Shown piece after piece: positions 24,906-33,286 of a stretch of DNA of 64,000 bases (its first letter is position 1; every line of letters begins with the position of its first letter). The stretch comes from Enterovibrio gelatinilyticus (GTDB lineage Bacteria > Pseudomonadota > Gammaproteobacteria > Enterobacterales > Vibrionaceae): assembly GCF_028683095.1 (NCBI RefSeq), contig NZ_JAJUBC010000020.1, forward strand, positions 1 through 64,000, given 5' to 3'. The notes under the pieces were generated by a model that had not been told where the DNA came from, made no database searches, and worked only from the letters and a program-made list of their open reading frames with translations. A program made the position numbers and the translations under genes.

Positions 24906-26330
24906 GTGGCACACACCAACGAACCGACATTCTTCTTCTTTGATTATGAAACTTTTGGCATCAGTCCAGCACTTGATCGCCCCTGCCAATTTGCAGGAGT
25001 AAGGACAGACAAAGACTTCAATATCATTGGTGAACCCTTGGTGATCTACTGTCAGCCACCGAATGACTACCTTCCTCAACCTGAAGCGTGTCTAATCACG
25101 GGGATAACACCACAAACAGCGGTAAGTCGAGGCCTTCCTGAACCAGAGTTCATTGCGAAGATCCATGAGCAGTTTTCTCAGCCAGGAACTTGCTCCGTTG
25201 GCTATAACAATATCCGGTTTGATGATGAAGTTTCTCGTTATACCTTGTATCGCAACTTCTTTGACCCGTATGGCTGGAGCTGGCAAAACGGGAATTCAAG
25301 ATGGGATCTCTTAGATGCCATGCGCGCAGCATATGCGCTTCGTCCAGACGGTATTGAGTGGCCCGAGAACCAAGAGGGGTTTACCAGCTTTAAACTGGAA
25401 CACTTGTCGGTCGCTAATGGTATTGAACACGCCAATGCGCATGACGCGATGGCAGACGTGATTGCCACTATCGAAATGGCGAAAAAATTCAAGCAAGCCC
25501 AGCCTCGCTTATTTGATTACCTATATACGCACCGCAATAAGAACAAGCTGACCGCACTAATTGATATTGTTGCCATGAAACCATTGGTTCATGTATCTGG
25601 CATGTTCGGCACAGAGCGCGGTAACACAAGCTGGGTTGTGCCTGTTGCTTGGCACCCAGACAACAAGAATGCGGTTATTGCTGTCGATTTAGCGTTAGAC
25701 CCTACCCCTTTATTTGATCTCGATGCCGATGCCCTGCGCGAGCGTCTTTACACCAAACGCGCTGACCTCGCCCATGATGAACTTCCAGCCCCTATAAAGC
25801 TCATTCATATCAATAAATGCCCAGTGCTTGCTGAAGCTAAGACCTTGCGACCTGAAGATGCAGAAAGGCTAGGTATCGATCGTCAGTTCTGCTTGGAAAA
25901 TCTCAAAAAACTTCAAGCCCATCCAGAGGTTCGAGAGAAACTGGTCGCGCTATATGCGGAGAAGCCAGAATATGCGACCTCCAATAATGTAGACGCCGAG
26001 TTATACAATGGCTTTTTCTCACCGTCTGATCGCTCTACCATGGATATCATTCGTCAAACTAAGCCTGAAAACCTTGCCGCGCTTGATATTAAAGTGTCAG
26101 ACCAACGTATTAAGCCATTGTTATTCCGTTATCGTGCTCGAAACTTCTCATGGACGCTAACCGATAGCGAACAGAAAAACTGGCACCTTCATCGTCGTGA
26201 TTATTTCGAAACTCACTTGCCCGAATATATGACGCGGTTAGAAGATCTGGTGGAAGAACATCAAAGCGATGAAAAAAAATTGTCCATCCTTAAGTCCGTT
26301 TATCATTACGTTGAATCGCTTGTATCTTAG
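24906..26330 (+). CDS. sbcB: Exodeoxyribonuclease I
   Basis: A 474-residue 3'-5' single-strand DNA exonuclease, the same length as E. coli ExoI. The DEDD core opens with FFDYETFGISP, continues with GYNNIRFDDE and closes with NAHDAMADV. The C-terminal SH3-like and helical regions that embrace the DNA are complete. The enzyme degrades single-stranded DNA during recombination and mismatch repair and binds SSB. I chose the GTG at 24906 because homology begins right after it (NEPTFFFFDYET); the frame is open back to a GTG at 24741, which would add 55 residues with no family counterpart. Confidence 0.92.
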   Translation: MAHTNEPTFFFFDYETFGISPALDRPCQFAGVRTDKDFNIIGEPLVIYCQPPNDYLPQPEACLITGITPQTAVSRGLPEPEFIAKIHEQFSQPGTCSVGYNNIRFDDEVSRYTLYRNFFDPYGWSWQNGNSRWDLLDAMRAAYALRPDGIEWPENQEGFTSFKLEHLSVANGIEHANAHDAMADVIATIEMAKKFKQAQPRLFDYLYTHRNKNKLTALIDIVAMKPLVHVSGMFGTERGNTSWVVPVAWHPDNKNAVIAVDLALDPTPLFDLDADALRERLYTKRADLAHDELPAPIKLIHINKCPVLAEAKTLRPEDAERLGIDRQFCLENLKKLQAHPEVREKLVALYAEKPEYATSNNVDAELYNGFFSPSDRSTMDIIRQTKPENLAALDIKVSDQRIKPLLFRYRARNFSWTLTDSEQKNWHLHRRDYFETHLPEYMTRLEDLVEEHQSDEKKLSILKSVYHYVESLVS

Positions 26331-26374
26331 TGTTTATCACTGACTTTCCCTAAATACCGTGTGATGTGCGCTAT

Positions 26375-26398
26375 ACACCCCTGAATAAACAGGGGTGT
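26375..26398. other. Perfect hairpin between sbcB and the winged-helix gene
   Basis: ACACCCCTG and CAGGGGTGT form a 9-bp stem around a 6-nt loop. No T-run follows on either strand, so termination without help is unlikely. Confidence 0.55.
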
Positions 26399-26464
26399 TA
26401 CGGTTGAAATTCTGTGATTTGAGTCCACACTTTTCTTATAAGAGATAGTGATATGGATGATTAA

Positions 26465-26965
26465 ATGGTCACGAAAGTTAACAGTCGATGCTACCGATTT
26501 TCTGACGTCGATTTCGAGCCTGAAAGCCGCTCCTTGTATTGGCAAGACAGCTCTGTGACAACACTCACCTATGAAGAATGTCGGTTGCTGGAAATGCTTT
26601 GTTATCATGCGGGGGAGGTGCTATCTGCTCGCGTGCTCTATGCATCCACTTCTCTGCCTGATTCTTCATTTTCTCAGCATCAAAGCAGTCTGTGCTCACT
26701 GCTATCTAAGTCATATCGACAAGGCGAAAAAGCACTTCCGTTAGATGTGGTTGGTGATCATGGTTATCGCGTCTCTTTGCCTCAAAAGACCTACCAACGC
26801 CAGGCGATGCCTGCGCCGGATCCATCCGTGCCAGATCCGCTCGATGTTCACATTGACGAACCTGTGATTGATAACATCGGTACCAATCGTCACATTCTTC
26901 CTATTATCGCTGTCACATTGATATCGCTCTTAACGGTGGCCGCTGCATTTGCCTACTTTATGTAA
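26465..26965 (+). CDS. Tail-anchored winged-helix regulator, ToxR/CadC-like N-terminal domain
   Basis: A 166-residue protein. Residues about 8-105 resemble the OmpR-type winged helix found in ToxR and CadC: FEPESRSLYWQ, LTYEECRLLEML, and the wing GDHGYRVSLP. A proline-rich linker follows (about 107-140), then a hydrophobic segment (about 145-165) that ends the protein. So the DNA-binding domain would be anchored in the inner membrane, with no room for a periplasmic sensor of its own. It may pair with a separate partner, as ToxR does with ToxS, or respond to membrane state. No target is evident. It lies on the same strand as sbcB, 134 bp downstream. Confidence 0.65.
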   Translation: MVTKVNSRCYRFSDVDFEPESRSLYWQDSSVTTLTYEECRLLEMLCYHAGEVLSARVLYASTSLPDSSFSQHQSSLCSLLSKSYRQGEKALPLDVVGDHGYRVSLPQKTYQRQAMPAPDPSVPDPLDVHIDEPVIDNIGTNRHILPIIAVTLISLLTVAAAFAYFM

Positions 26966-27082
26966 CACGAACACATTTGCCTAACTAATGTGCAATAGTG
27001 GGAATAACCTCGCATTGAACAAGATTTTCATAGCCAGCTCAGTTTAAAATAGCATTACGTTCAACCTTGCTGGCTTTTCTCC

Positions 27083-27430
27083 GTGAAACATCTTCTTGGC
27101 TTTGTCCTCATTGCCGTTTACTACCTGATTGGTAGTTTGTTGACTCAGCTGTTACATCTTCCCATACCCAGCAGCATCGTAAGTATGCTGTTACTTTTTG
27201 TGAGCCTCACAACAGGTATAGTACCCGCTCGCTGGGTTAAAGATTCCTGTACATTGCTCATCACCATCATGCCGCTGTTTTTCATTCCAGCCAGCATGGG
27301 ATTAATGAACCATTTCCATTTGCTCATCAGCGATTCAATTCCACTACTCAGTGCCACAGCACTAAGCTCACTGTTGGTGTTCGTTATTGTGGCAAAACTC
27401 GTTGATAGATCTCAGGGGAGCGAAGAATGA
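27083..27430 (+). CDS. yohJ: CidA/LrgA family membrane protein, YohJ-like
   Basis: A 115-residue membrane protein with four hydrophobic segments. LHLPIPSSIVSMLLLF and ITIMPLFFIPASMGLMNHF are the conserved CidA/LrgA blocks. The family has been described as holin-like and, in some species, as pyruvate or glycolate transport components with a LrgB partner. The start is GTG, with only a poor ribosome site. The stop overlaps the next ATG (ATGA), giving translational coupling to the YohK-like gene. Confidence 0.85.
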   Translation: MKHLLGFVLIAVYYLIGSLLTQLLHLPIPSSIVSMLLLFVSLTTGIVPARWVKDSCTLLITIMPLFFIPASMGLMNHFHLLISDSIPLLSATALSSLLVFVIVAKLVDRSQGSEE

Positions 27431-28134
27431 TTTGGTTGTTCGCTACATTAGTCACGTATTTTATTGCCCGTCAGGTTGCGCTGAAGTTACGCCATCCCGT
27501 CTTTAATCCGATGCTGCTCAGTATGTTGGTATTAATGCCATTACTGGTATTCACGGACAATACCTATGAAACCTATTTTGACCAAAATGCCATCATAAAC
27601 TTTATGCTCGGCCCAGCAGTGATCGCTCTGGCTTATCCTCTCTACGAACAAATGCACGTGATTCGACGCCAATGGAAAATCATATTGATAGCTTGTACAG
27701 GTGCAAGTGTTCTATCAATGATTCTTGGATCCGTTATCGCTCTTCTAGCTGGCGGCGATTTACAAATTGCGGCGTCTGTCTTGCCCAAGTCGATTTCTAC
27801 GCCCTTTGCATTAAGTACGGCTGAAAGTATTGGCGGCATACCCGCGGTTACTGCCGCTCTGGTGGTTATTGCAGGTCTACTCGGGGCACTGTTCGCTTAC
27901 CCACTTTTAAACGCCATGAAGATCAAATCACCGTTGGCGCGTGGATTATCAATTGGCGCAGTATCTCACGCAATTGGAACGGCAAAAGCAGCAGAGACAA
28001 ACTATCAGGAAGGTGCGTTCAGTTCGTTAGCATTGGTTATTTGCGGCATTATCAGTGCAATACTTGCCCCATTTATCTTCCATATCGTTGAGTTATTTGT
28101 TAATTGCAACGCAATCACGACTTGCTTCAAATGA
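27427..28134 (+). CDS. yohK: LrgB/CidB family membrane protein, YohK-like
   Basis: A 235-residue membrane protein with seven to eight hydrophobic segments. The signature PKSISTPFALSTAESIGGIPAVTAA followed by VSHAIGTAKAAE is diagnostic of LrgB. It forms a two-gene unit with the CidA/LrgA-like gene. In Vibrio and other bacteria such pairs are controlled by carbon state; here no regulator gene is adjacent. Transport of a small carboxylate is one suggested role, murein hydrolase control another; the sequence does not decide. Confidence 0.88.
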   Translation: MIWLFATLVTYFIARQVALKLRHPVFNPMLLSMLVLMPLLVFTDNTYETYFDQNAIINFMLGPAVIALAYPLYEQMHVIRRQWKIILIACTGASVLSMILGSVIALLAGGDLQIAASVLPKSISTPFALSTAESIGGIPAVTAALVVIAGLLGALFAYPLLNAMKIKSPLARGLSIGAVSHAIGTAKAAETNYQEGAFSSLALVICGIISAILAPFIFHIVELFVNCNAITTCFK

Positions 28135-28194
28135 AATCGAATTCATGTGAGGTCACCTATATTTATGAAACATGAGATATGATTGCACTGACTT

Positions 28195-28210
28195 AGTGAT
28201 TTTGATCACG
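28195..28210 (+). promoter_or_regulatory. CRP-like site upstream of cdd
   Basis: AGTGA and TCACG half sites separated by TTTTGA match the CRP consensus TGTGA-N6-TCACA at most positions. In E. coli cdd is controlled by CRP and CytR, so the position 60 bp before the ATG fits. Confidence 0.55.
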
Positions 28211-28269
28211 TTTATTATCCAGCGTTTGCCCGTAGAATACTCAGCCATACCATTGCCTTTGGAGCAAAC

Positions 28270-29157
28270 ATGCGAGTTAGCATTCAACAAGCCATTTCAG
28301 CGCTTTCGTCGCCACTGAAAGAAGCCATAGAAACGCTGTGCGCTTCTCCAGAATTTGATGCGACTATTAGCGCACAAGAATACGATAACTTGCTTGAAAT
28401 CACAGGCTTGTCAGATCAAGACCTGCGCGTTGCATTACTGCCTTTGGCAGCAGCCTATTCTGTTGCACCCATCTCTAAATTTTATGTCGGTGCTATTGCT
28501 CGTGGCGAATCAGGCAAGCTCTACTTTGGTGCAAACATGGAGTTTGAAGGCGTTCAATTGAGCCAAGCTGTTCATGCAGAGCAATCAGCCATTAGTCATG
28601 CATGGTTAAAAGGCGAAACGGCACTAAAAGACATCACAATTAACTACAGCCCTTGTGGTCACTGCCGCCAGTTTATGAACGAAATTAACGGCGCTGATAA
28701 GCTCAACATTCAACTGCCCAACCGTGATGCCAAATTGCTGCATGAATATTTGCCTGAGCCATTTGGGCCAGCAGACCTCGGTATCGAACAGCCTCTGCTT
28801 GCGCCGGTTGATCACGGTTTAACTATCAGTGAAGACGAGCCACTTGTACAAGCTGCCGTCGCGGCAACCAATCGTAGCCATGCCCCCTACTCACACAATT
28901 TGAGTGGTGCAGCAATTCGAGACATCAACGGCAACGTATATTCTGGCATGTATGCTGAAAATGCGGCATTCAATCCAAGCCTTCCACCACTTCAAGTTGC
29001 TCTCATTGCGATGAACTTGGCTGACGTTAAATTGGAGGACATCCAAGAGGTTGTTCTGGTTGAAAAAGCCCGTGCTGTTGTTAGCCATCTGCAAGATACA
29101 CAAGCTATTCTTGAAGCACTAAACCCAGACATTCCGTTGGGTTATTTGGCGATTTAG
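28270..29157 (+). CDS. cdd: Cytidine deaminase, E. coli-type dimeric form
   Basis: A 295-residue enzyme that hydrolyses cytidine and deoxycytidine to uridine and deoxyuridine in nucleoside salvage. The N-terminal half is catalytic: His102, Glu104 in VHAEQSAI bind zinc and donate the proton, and Cys129 and Cys132 in SPCGHC complete the zinc site, identical in position to E. coli Cdd. The C-terminal half is the degenerate second copy of the domain typical of this form, with a decayed [10 protein letters not shown] and no cysteine pair. GGAG precedes the ATG. A CRP-like site lies upstream and a terminator downstream. Confidence 0.95.
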   Translation: MRVSIQQAISALSSPLKEAIETLCASPEFDATISAQEYDNLLEITGLSDQDLRVALLPLAAAYSVAPISKFYVGAIARGESGKLYFGANMEFEGVQLSQAVHAEQSAISHAWLKGETALKDITINYSPCGHCRQFMNEINGADKLNIQLPNRDAKLLHEYLPEPFGPADLGIEQPLLAPVDHGLTISEDEPLVQAAVAATNRSHAPYSHNLSGAAIRDINGNVYSGMYAENAAFNPSLPPLQVALIAMNLADVKLEDIQEVVLVEKARAVVSHLQDTQAILEALNPDIPLGYLAI

Positions 29158-29190
29158 CGCTAATAACGCACATTTGTCGTCCAAAAAAGA

Positions 29191-29217
29191 AAAACGCCAG
29201 CAAACACTGGCGTTTTC
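29191..29217 (+). terminator. Intrinsic terminator of cdd
   Basis: AAAACGCCAG and CTGGCGTTTT arms with a 6-nt loop. Confidence 0.8.
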
Positions 29218-29278
29218 GTTATACCCCGCGTTAAAAGTTAGCTACTATCACGTCACTTTTTCTAAATTCTGAACACGC

Positions 29279-30163
29279 ATGAGCCAACCTCACAACCCCA
29301 TTATTGGCGCTTCTTGGATGCTTACCGCTGGCGTTTGCTTCGCGATGGTCAATAGTCTAGCCCAATATGTTAGCTTCAAGATGCAACTGCCTTCTACGAC
29401 GGTCGCCTTTATCCAATACTTCATTGCGCTTGTTGCGATGATCCCTTGGCTGCGTAGCATGGGAATTCGTGAAGCATTAAAAACCGACCATCTCGGCATG
29501 CACTGTTTACGCGTGTTCTTCTCAGTCATTGGGATACAACTTTGGTTGTGGGCGCTTGCCTACCCCGTACCGATTTGGCAAGGTATCGCGCTGCTAATGA
29601 CATCCCCCTTGTTCGCCACCATAGGCTCAGGTTTATTTCTGGGTGAACGTGTTGGCCCTGCCCGTTGGATAGCTACGTTAAGCGGGTTTATCGGCGCAAT
29701 GATCATTCTTGAGCCATGGTCTGATGATTTTAACTTGGCGACACTATTACCCATTGGGGCTGCATTCTTCTGGGCGACATACTCCTTGATGGTGAAAAAG
29801 TTATCTCATGCAGATTCACCAACAACCATGGTGGTTTATCTCCTTCTGCTTATTACCCCGTTCAACATTGTTTTGGCGATCCCCGAATGGACGCTGCCAA
29901 CAGGTAACACAGCTTGGCTCATGCTTCTCGGGGCTGGCTTACTAACTGCCATTGCGCAATGGGCCATAGCCAAAGCCTATGCGGCGGCAGATGCGTCATT
30001 TGTGCAGCCTTTTGATAACGCAAAACTGCCACTCAACGTGCTATTTGGTTTCTTAGTGTTTGGCTGGGTACCGCCAGGTCGTTTGTGGTTGGGTGCTGCC
30101 ATTATTGTCGCTGCCGTGTTTTTCATTACACATTGGGAAACTCGCAAACCAAGAACGGCTTAA
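29279..30163 (+). CDS. EamA/DMT-superfamily transporter
   Basis: A 294-residue protein with ten hydrophobic segments arranged as two EamA halves of five. SGFIGAMIILEPW closes the first half and GAAFFWATYSLMVKKL opens the second, each typical of the family. Members export amino acids, purines or other metabolites; this one cannot be assigned a solute. The ATG at 29279 has no strong ribosome site. The gene follows the cdd terminator and precedes its own terminator hairpin, so it is transcribed alone. Confidence 0.85.
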   Translation: MSQPHNPIIGASWMLTAGVCFAMVNSLAQYVSFKMQLPSTTVAFIQYFIALVAMIPWLRSMGIREALKTDHLGMHCLRVFFSVIGIQLWLWALAYPVPIWQGIALLMTSPLFATIGSGLFLGERVGPARWIATLSGFIGAMIILEPWSDDFNLATLLPIGAAFFWATYSLMVKKLSHADSPTTMVVYLLLLITPFNIVLAIPEWTLPTGNTAWLMLLGAGLLTAIAQWAIAKAYAAADASFVQPFDNAKLPLNVLFGFLVFGWVPPGRLWLGAAIIVAAVFFITHWETRKPRTA

Positions 30164-30182
30164 GCCGCTAGAACTCTCGTAT

Positions 30183-30213
30183 ACAAACGGCCACTTTTAG
30201 TGGCCGTTTGTTT
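30183..30213 (+). terminator. Intrinsic terminator after the EamA gene
   Basis: ACAAACGGCCAC and GTGGCCGTTTGT arms with a short loop, then TT. Confidence 0.82.
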
Positions 30214-30267
30214 CAGTACGCCCATACTCAATCAGAATCATAGCAACCAATAACGGACCAACCGCCA

Positions 30268-30295
30268 AAGCAAACGCTTGCGCAAACGTTTGCTT
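30268..30295 (+). promoter_or_regulatory. Two overlapping PurR boxes upstream of purT
   Basis: AAGCAAACGCTTGCGC (30268-30283) and GCGCAAACGTTTGCTT (30280-30295) both match the PurR consensus ACGCAAACGTTTGCGT closely. They share 4 bp, and their centres are 12 bp apart. They lie 45 bp before the purT start, as expected for PurR repression. Confidence 0.85.
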
Positions 30296-30339
30296 AAGGT
30301 AAAATCACCAGCAGTTAATTGCATTGTTGGAAGATAATC

Positions 30340-31515
30340 ATGTTTGGAACTGCTACTCGTCCGGGCGCAACGCGTGTTTTGCTATTAGGCTCTGGTGAAT
30401 TAGGTAAGGAAGTGGCCATCGAATGCCAACGTCTTGGCATTGAAGTCATCGCTTGTGATCGCTACGCTGATGCACCCGCGATGCAAGTCGCACATCGCAG
30501 CCATGTCGTCGATATGCTTGATGGTGATGCGCTCGCCGCGATCATTGCACAAGAAAAACCTGACTTTGTTGTCCCAGAAATCGAGGCGATTGCAACAGAC
30601 CGCCTTGTTGAGCTAGAAAAAGAGGGGCTCAATGTTATCCCTACCGCACGCGCTACCCAACTCACCATGAACCGTGAGGGCATCCGCCGCTTAGCTGCAG
30701 AAGACCTTGGTGTCGCCACATCACCTTATGCATTTGCCGATACATTTGAAGCATTCAGCAGTGCAGTCGAATCTGTGGGTAAACCCTGTGTGATTAAGCC
30801 GGTGATGAGCTCCTCTGGCAAAGGCCAAAGTGTGATTAAAACCGATGCTGACATTGAGGCATCTTGGGCATACGCTCAAGAAGGTGGGCGTGCAGGTGCC
30901 GGACGCGTCATCATCGAAGGCTTTGTCGAGTTTGATTACGAAATTACCCTGCTTACCATTAGCGCGATTGATGGCATTCATTTCTGCGCACCAATTGGAC
31001 ATCGCCAAGAAGACGGTGACTATCGCGAATCATGGCAACCACAAGTAATGAGTGATAAAGCGCGTGCTGCCGCGGAAGACGTTGCCAGAAAAGTGGTGGG
31101 GGCATTAGGCGGCTATGGTTTGTTCGGCGTCGAGCTATTTGTTAAAGGTGACGAAGTGCTGTTCAGTGAGGTTTCCCCTCGCCCACACGATACCGGTATG
31201 GTGACATTGATTTCTCAGGATTTGTCAGAATTCGCCCTTCATGTTCGCGCTTTTGTAGGACTACCCATCAACAACATTAGGCAGTTCGGCCCTTCCGCAT
31301 CCGCAGTGATTTTAGGCCAAGGCACGTCAAACAACATAGGATTTACGGGTCTAACACAAGCGCTGCGCCACCAAGATTCGCAAGTTCGTTTGTTTGGTAA
31401 ACCTGACATTGATGGTCAACGCCGCCTTGGCGTTGCGCTAGCACGTGACAACACGATTGATGCTGCGATAAGCAAAGCAGTCGCTGTAGCCTCTGCCGTA
31501 AAAGTTGAGCTGTAG
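30340..31515 (+). CDS. purT: Formate-dependent phosphoribosylglycinamide formyltransferase
   Basis: A 391-residue ATP-grasp enzyme (E. coli PurT has 392 residues) that makes formyl-GAR from GAR, formate and ATP in purine synthesis. The N-terminal nucleotide-binding fold opens with [20 protein letters not shown]. The ATP-grasp part has [12 protein letters not shown] as phosphate-binding loop and [13 protein letters not shown] as metal-binding region. I chose the ATG at 30340 because GGAAG lies upstream; an earlier in-frame ATG-like codon at 30319 has none. Two PurR boxes precede it and a terminator follows. Confidence 0.95.
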   Translation: MFGTATRPGATRVLLLGSGELGKEVAIECQRLGIEVIACDRYADAPAMQVAHRSHVVDMLDGDALAAIIAQEKPDFVVPEIEAIATDRLVELEKEGLNVIPTARATQLTMNREGIRRLAAEDLGVATSPYAFADTFEAFSSAVESVGKPCVIKPVMSSSGKGQSVIKTDADIEASWAYAQEGGRAGAGRVIIEGFVEFDYEITLLTISAIDGIHFCAPIGHRQEDGDYRESWQPQVMSDKARAAAEDVARKVVGALGGYGLFGVELFVKGDEVLFSEVSPRPHDTGMVTLISQDLSEFALHVRAFVGLPINNIRQFGPSASAVILGQGTSNNIGFTGLTQALRHQDSQVRLFGKPDIDGQRRLGVALARDNTIDAAISKAVAVASAVKVEL

Positions 31516-31550
31516 TTTCTCTATTACTTCAATCTACAACCGCCGTAATC

Positions 31551-31582
31551 AAACACGCCACCTTAATGGGTGGCGTGTTTAT
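31551..31582. terminator. Terminator between purT and tpm
   Basis: AAACACGCCACC and GGTGGCGTGTTT form a 12-bp stem with a short loop between convergent genes. Confidence 0.85.
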
Positions 31583-31616
31583 TGAGCCCGTACAATTAAC
31601 GGAGCGGTAACCTGGC

Positions 31617-32258
31617 TTACTCTGACTCGATAAGCCAGACTTCTTCCACAAAATGACTCGCCGCTTTACCCTTTGGTGGCCGATCGCTGTTTTCATCACG
31701 ATCAAGGCAAGTGATCTTGTAGCCATCAAACAACGAATGCACTTCATCGCCAGTCACACTAAATGGAGGGCCATCCATTTGATCCTGAGGATAATCCAAG
31801 GTAACCAATAAAATACGCCCACCCGGCTTCAACAAAGAAAGCAAACGAGCCACATAACGCTGACGAAGGTTACCTGGCATAGCAATCAGTGCTGCACGGT
31901 CATAGATCAGTGGATACTGAGCCAATGGCGCAGAGAAATAGTCTCCACTGTAGATGGAGACTTCATCAAATTGATACAGCTTCATCATTGGGCTGATTGC
32001 GGTCACCAAGGGGGTATATAAATGCTCAGAGAAAAACGCACGAACAGCGATCTCACTTAGCTCAACACCAACAACATCATCATGCTTGCTCGCAAGCCAG
32101 CTTAGGTCGACCGACTTACCGCACATCGGCACGAATACCGCCTCATGACGCTGAGGATGAAGAGCTTGCCAATGCTTTAATAAAGAAGGGTTTGTCTCTG
32201 TGAGGTGAAAGCCAATTCGATTCTCTGCCCAGCGATTATGCCAAAATTCCTGATCCAT
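31617..32258 (-). CDS. tpm: Thiopurine S-methyltransferase family
   Basis: A 213-residue SAM-dependent methyltransferase of the bacterial TPMT family. The N-terminal MDQEFWHNRWAENRIGFH is the family hallmark, VFVPMCGKSVDLSWLA is the SAM-binding loop, and YDRAALIAMP the substrate-side motif. Bacterial members methylate thiopurines and also selenium and tellurium oxyanions. The frame continues to 32393, but homology starts at the ATG at 32258 and the extra 45 residues cover repeat-like DNA, so I use the shorter form. Confidence 0.9.
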   Translation of the reverse strand: MDQEFWHNRWAENRIGFHLTETNPSLLKHWQALHPQRHEAVFVPMCGKSVDLSWLASKHDDVVGVELSEIAVRAFFSEHLYTPLVTAISPMMKLYQFDEVSIYSGDYFSAPLAQYPLIYDRAALIAMPGNLRQRYVARLLSLLKPGGRILLVTLDYPQDQMDGPPFSVTGDEVHSLFDGYKITCLDRDENSDRPPKGKAASHFVEEVWLIESE

Positions 32259-32298
32259 CTTCAGCTCTCTAGAAAAATACTTACAGTGGCCTCTATCA

Positions 32299-32350
32299 TA
32301 TACCCAAACAACATGGTTTTGTTGGCCGACGAACTGCATCCTCAAGGTAT
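32299..32350. repeat. Possible degenerate copy of the dispersed repeat
   Basis: TATACCCAAACAAC matches the outer end of the repeats near 1025 and 10360, and the inverted GCATCCT block follows. The rest does not align well, so this may be a remnant. Confidence 0.35.
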
Positions 32351-32488
32351 GACTCAACAAAACATATACAATAAAACTCGTATATCCGAGCACGCCATGT
32401 AAGTTTCAAAGGATCAATACGCCCATATTCGTGATCAGCGTCTCGATGTTTTCTCATTCCCTATTGTTTTTTGTGTAAATAATAACTA

Positions 32489-32504
32489 CTGTATAGGCAT
32501 ACAG
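32489..32504 (+). promoter_or_regulatory. LexA box upstream of sulA
   Basis: CTGTATAGGCATACAG is a near-ideal SOS box (CTG-N10-CAG with TA-rich flanks), ending 27 bp before the sulA ATG. A weaker TTG-N10-CAG at 32507-32522 follows immediately. Confidence 0.88.
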
Positions 32505-32531
32505 TATTGGATAAACATACAGGAATTTGAG

Positions 32532-33059
32532 ATGAAACACTCGTATGCAACTCCCCATTCAGTACCTCATCAGTCGCTTTCACGCCCAGTCGTGCGTGAG
32601 CATTATGCTCGTCTTGCTGCCGGTGCAAAAAGCTATCGTCATACTGGTTCAAATACCTTTTCTCAGGAAGGTAATTCAAATGGGGGATTGGTTTCGGTCA
32701 ACGTTTACCAAAACAATATGAGTGAATTGGCTTACTTGCTTCGAGTCTTAAAGTCATTTAGTGAAAGCCAAAAATGGATTACCTTGATTGCCCCGCCGTC
32801 TCGTTTTTGTTTGTCTCTTTTTCAACAGGCGGGTATTCAGACATCTCAAATCCGTATTGCAAGGCCTACTTCAACACATGATGCAATTGCATTGATGAAG
32901 AAAGCGATGGCATCAGATACTTCGTCTGCCGTGATTGCTTTTGGTGAGTATGAAGATTTTAATGACACCGTTTTGCAACAACAGTGCATAACGTCAGGCG
33001 AAGAAAATACTCAAGCCCAAGGCTTTGTCATCAATGGATTTTCTGAACGCCTGCACTGA
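32532..33059 (+). CDS. sulA: SOS cell-division inhibitor SulA
   Basis: A 175-residue protein of the SulA family. The conserved core runs from GLVSVNVYQNNMSELAYLL through WITLIAPPSRFCLSLFQQAGI to ISQIRIARP-like TSQIRIARPT, which forms the RecA-like fold that binds FtsZ. It blocks Z-ring assembly when DNA damage inactivates LexA. The C-terminal tail, which in E. coli is the Lon degradation signal, ends NGFSERLH, close to the usual tail with a terminal His. The LexA box directly upstream supports the assignment. Confidence 0.9.
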   Translation: MKHSYATPHSVPHQSLSRPVVREHYARLAAGAKSYRHTGSNTFSQEGNSNGGLVSVNVYQNNMSELAYLLRVLKSFSESQKWITLIAPPSRFCLSLFQQAGIQTSQIRIARPTSTHDAIALMKKAMASDTSSAVIAFGEYEDFNDTVLQQQCITSGEENTQAQGFVINGFSERLH

Positions 33060-33088
33060 TCCAATGGTTATAAACAACAAACACTGCC

Positions 33089-33135
33089 TCGCGACAATCA
33101 GCTATCAACGATTCTGATTGTCGCGAAACCTTTAT
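33089..33135 (+). terminator. Inverted repeat, probable terminator of sulA
   Basis: TCGCGACAATCAG and CTGATTGTCGCGA form a perfect 13-bp stem around a 12-nt loop. Only a short, broken T-run follows, so termination may be weak. Confidence 0.6.
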
Positions 33136-33286
33136 GAATTAGACCTGCACCTCTACATTCTTTGATTCATCAATCGCATCCATTATTTTCAAATCCCATT
33201 TCTGAACAAATGACCCATAGATTTTGTTAACTATACTCAGCCACTTCACTCTTTCACTTCTTAGATTGATAGCATGGGCAGTTATT

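Noticed and set aside
26375-26398. Hairpin after sbcB as an intrinsic terminator
   Set aside because: The stem is perfect but no T-run follows on either strand.
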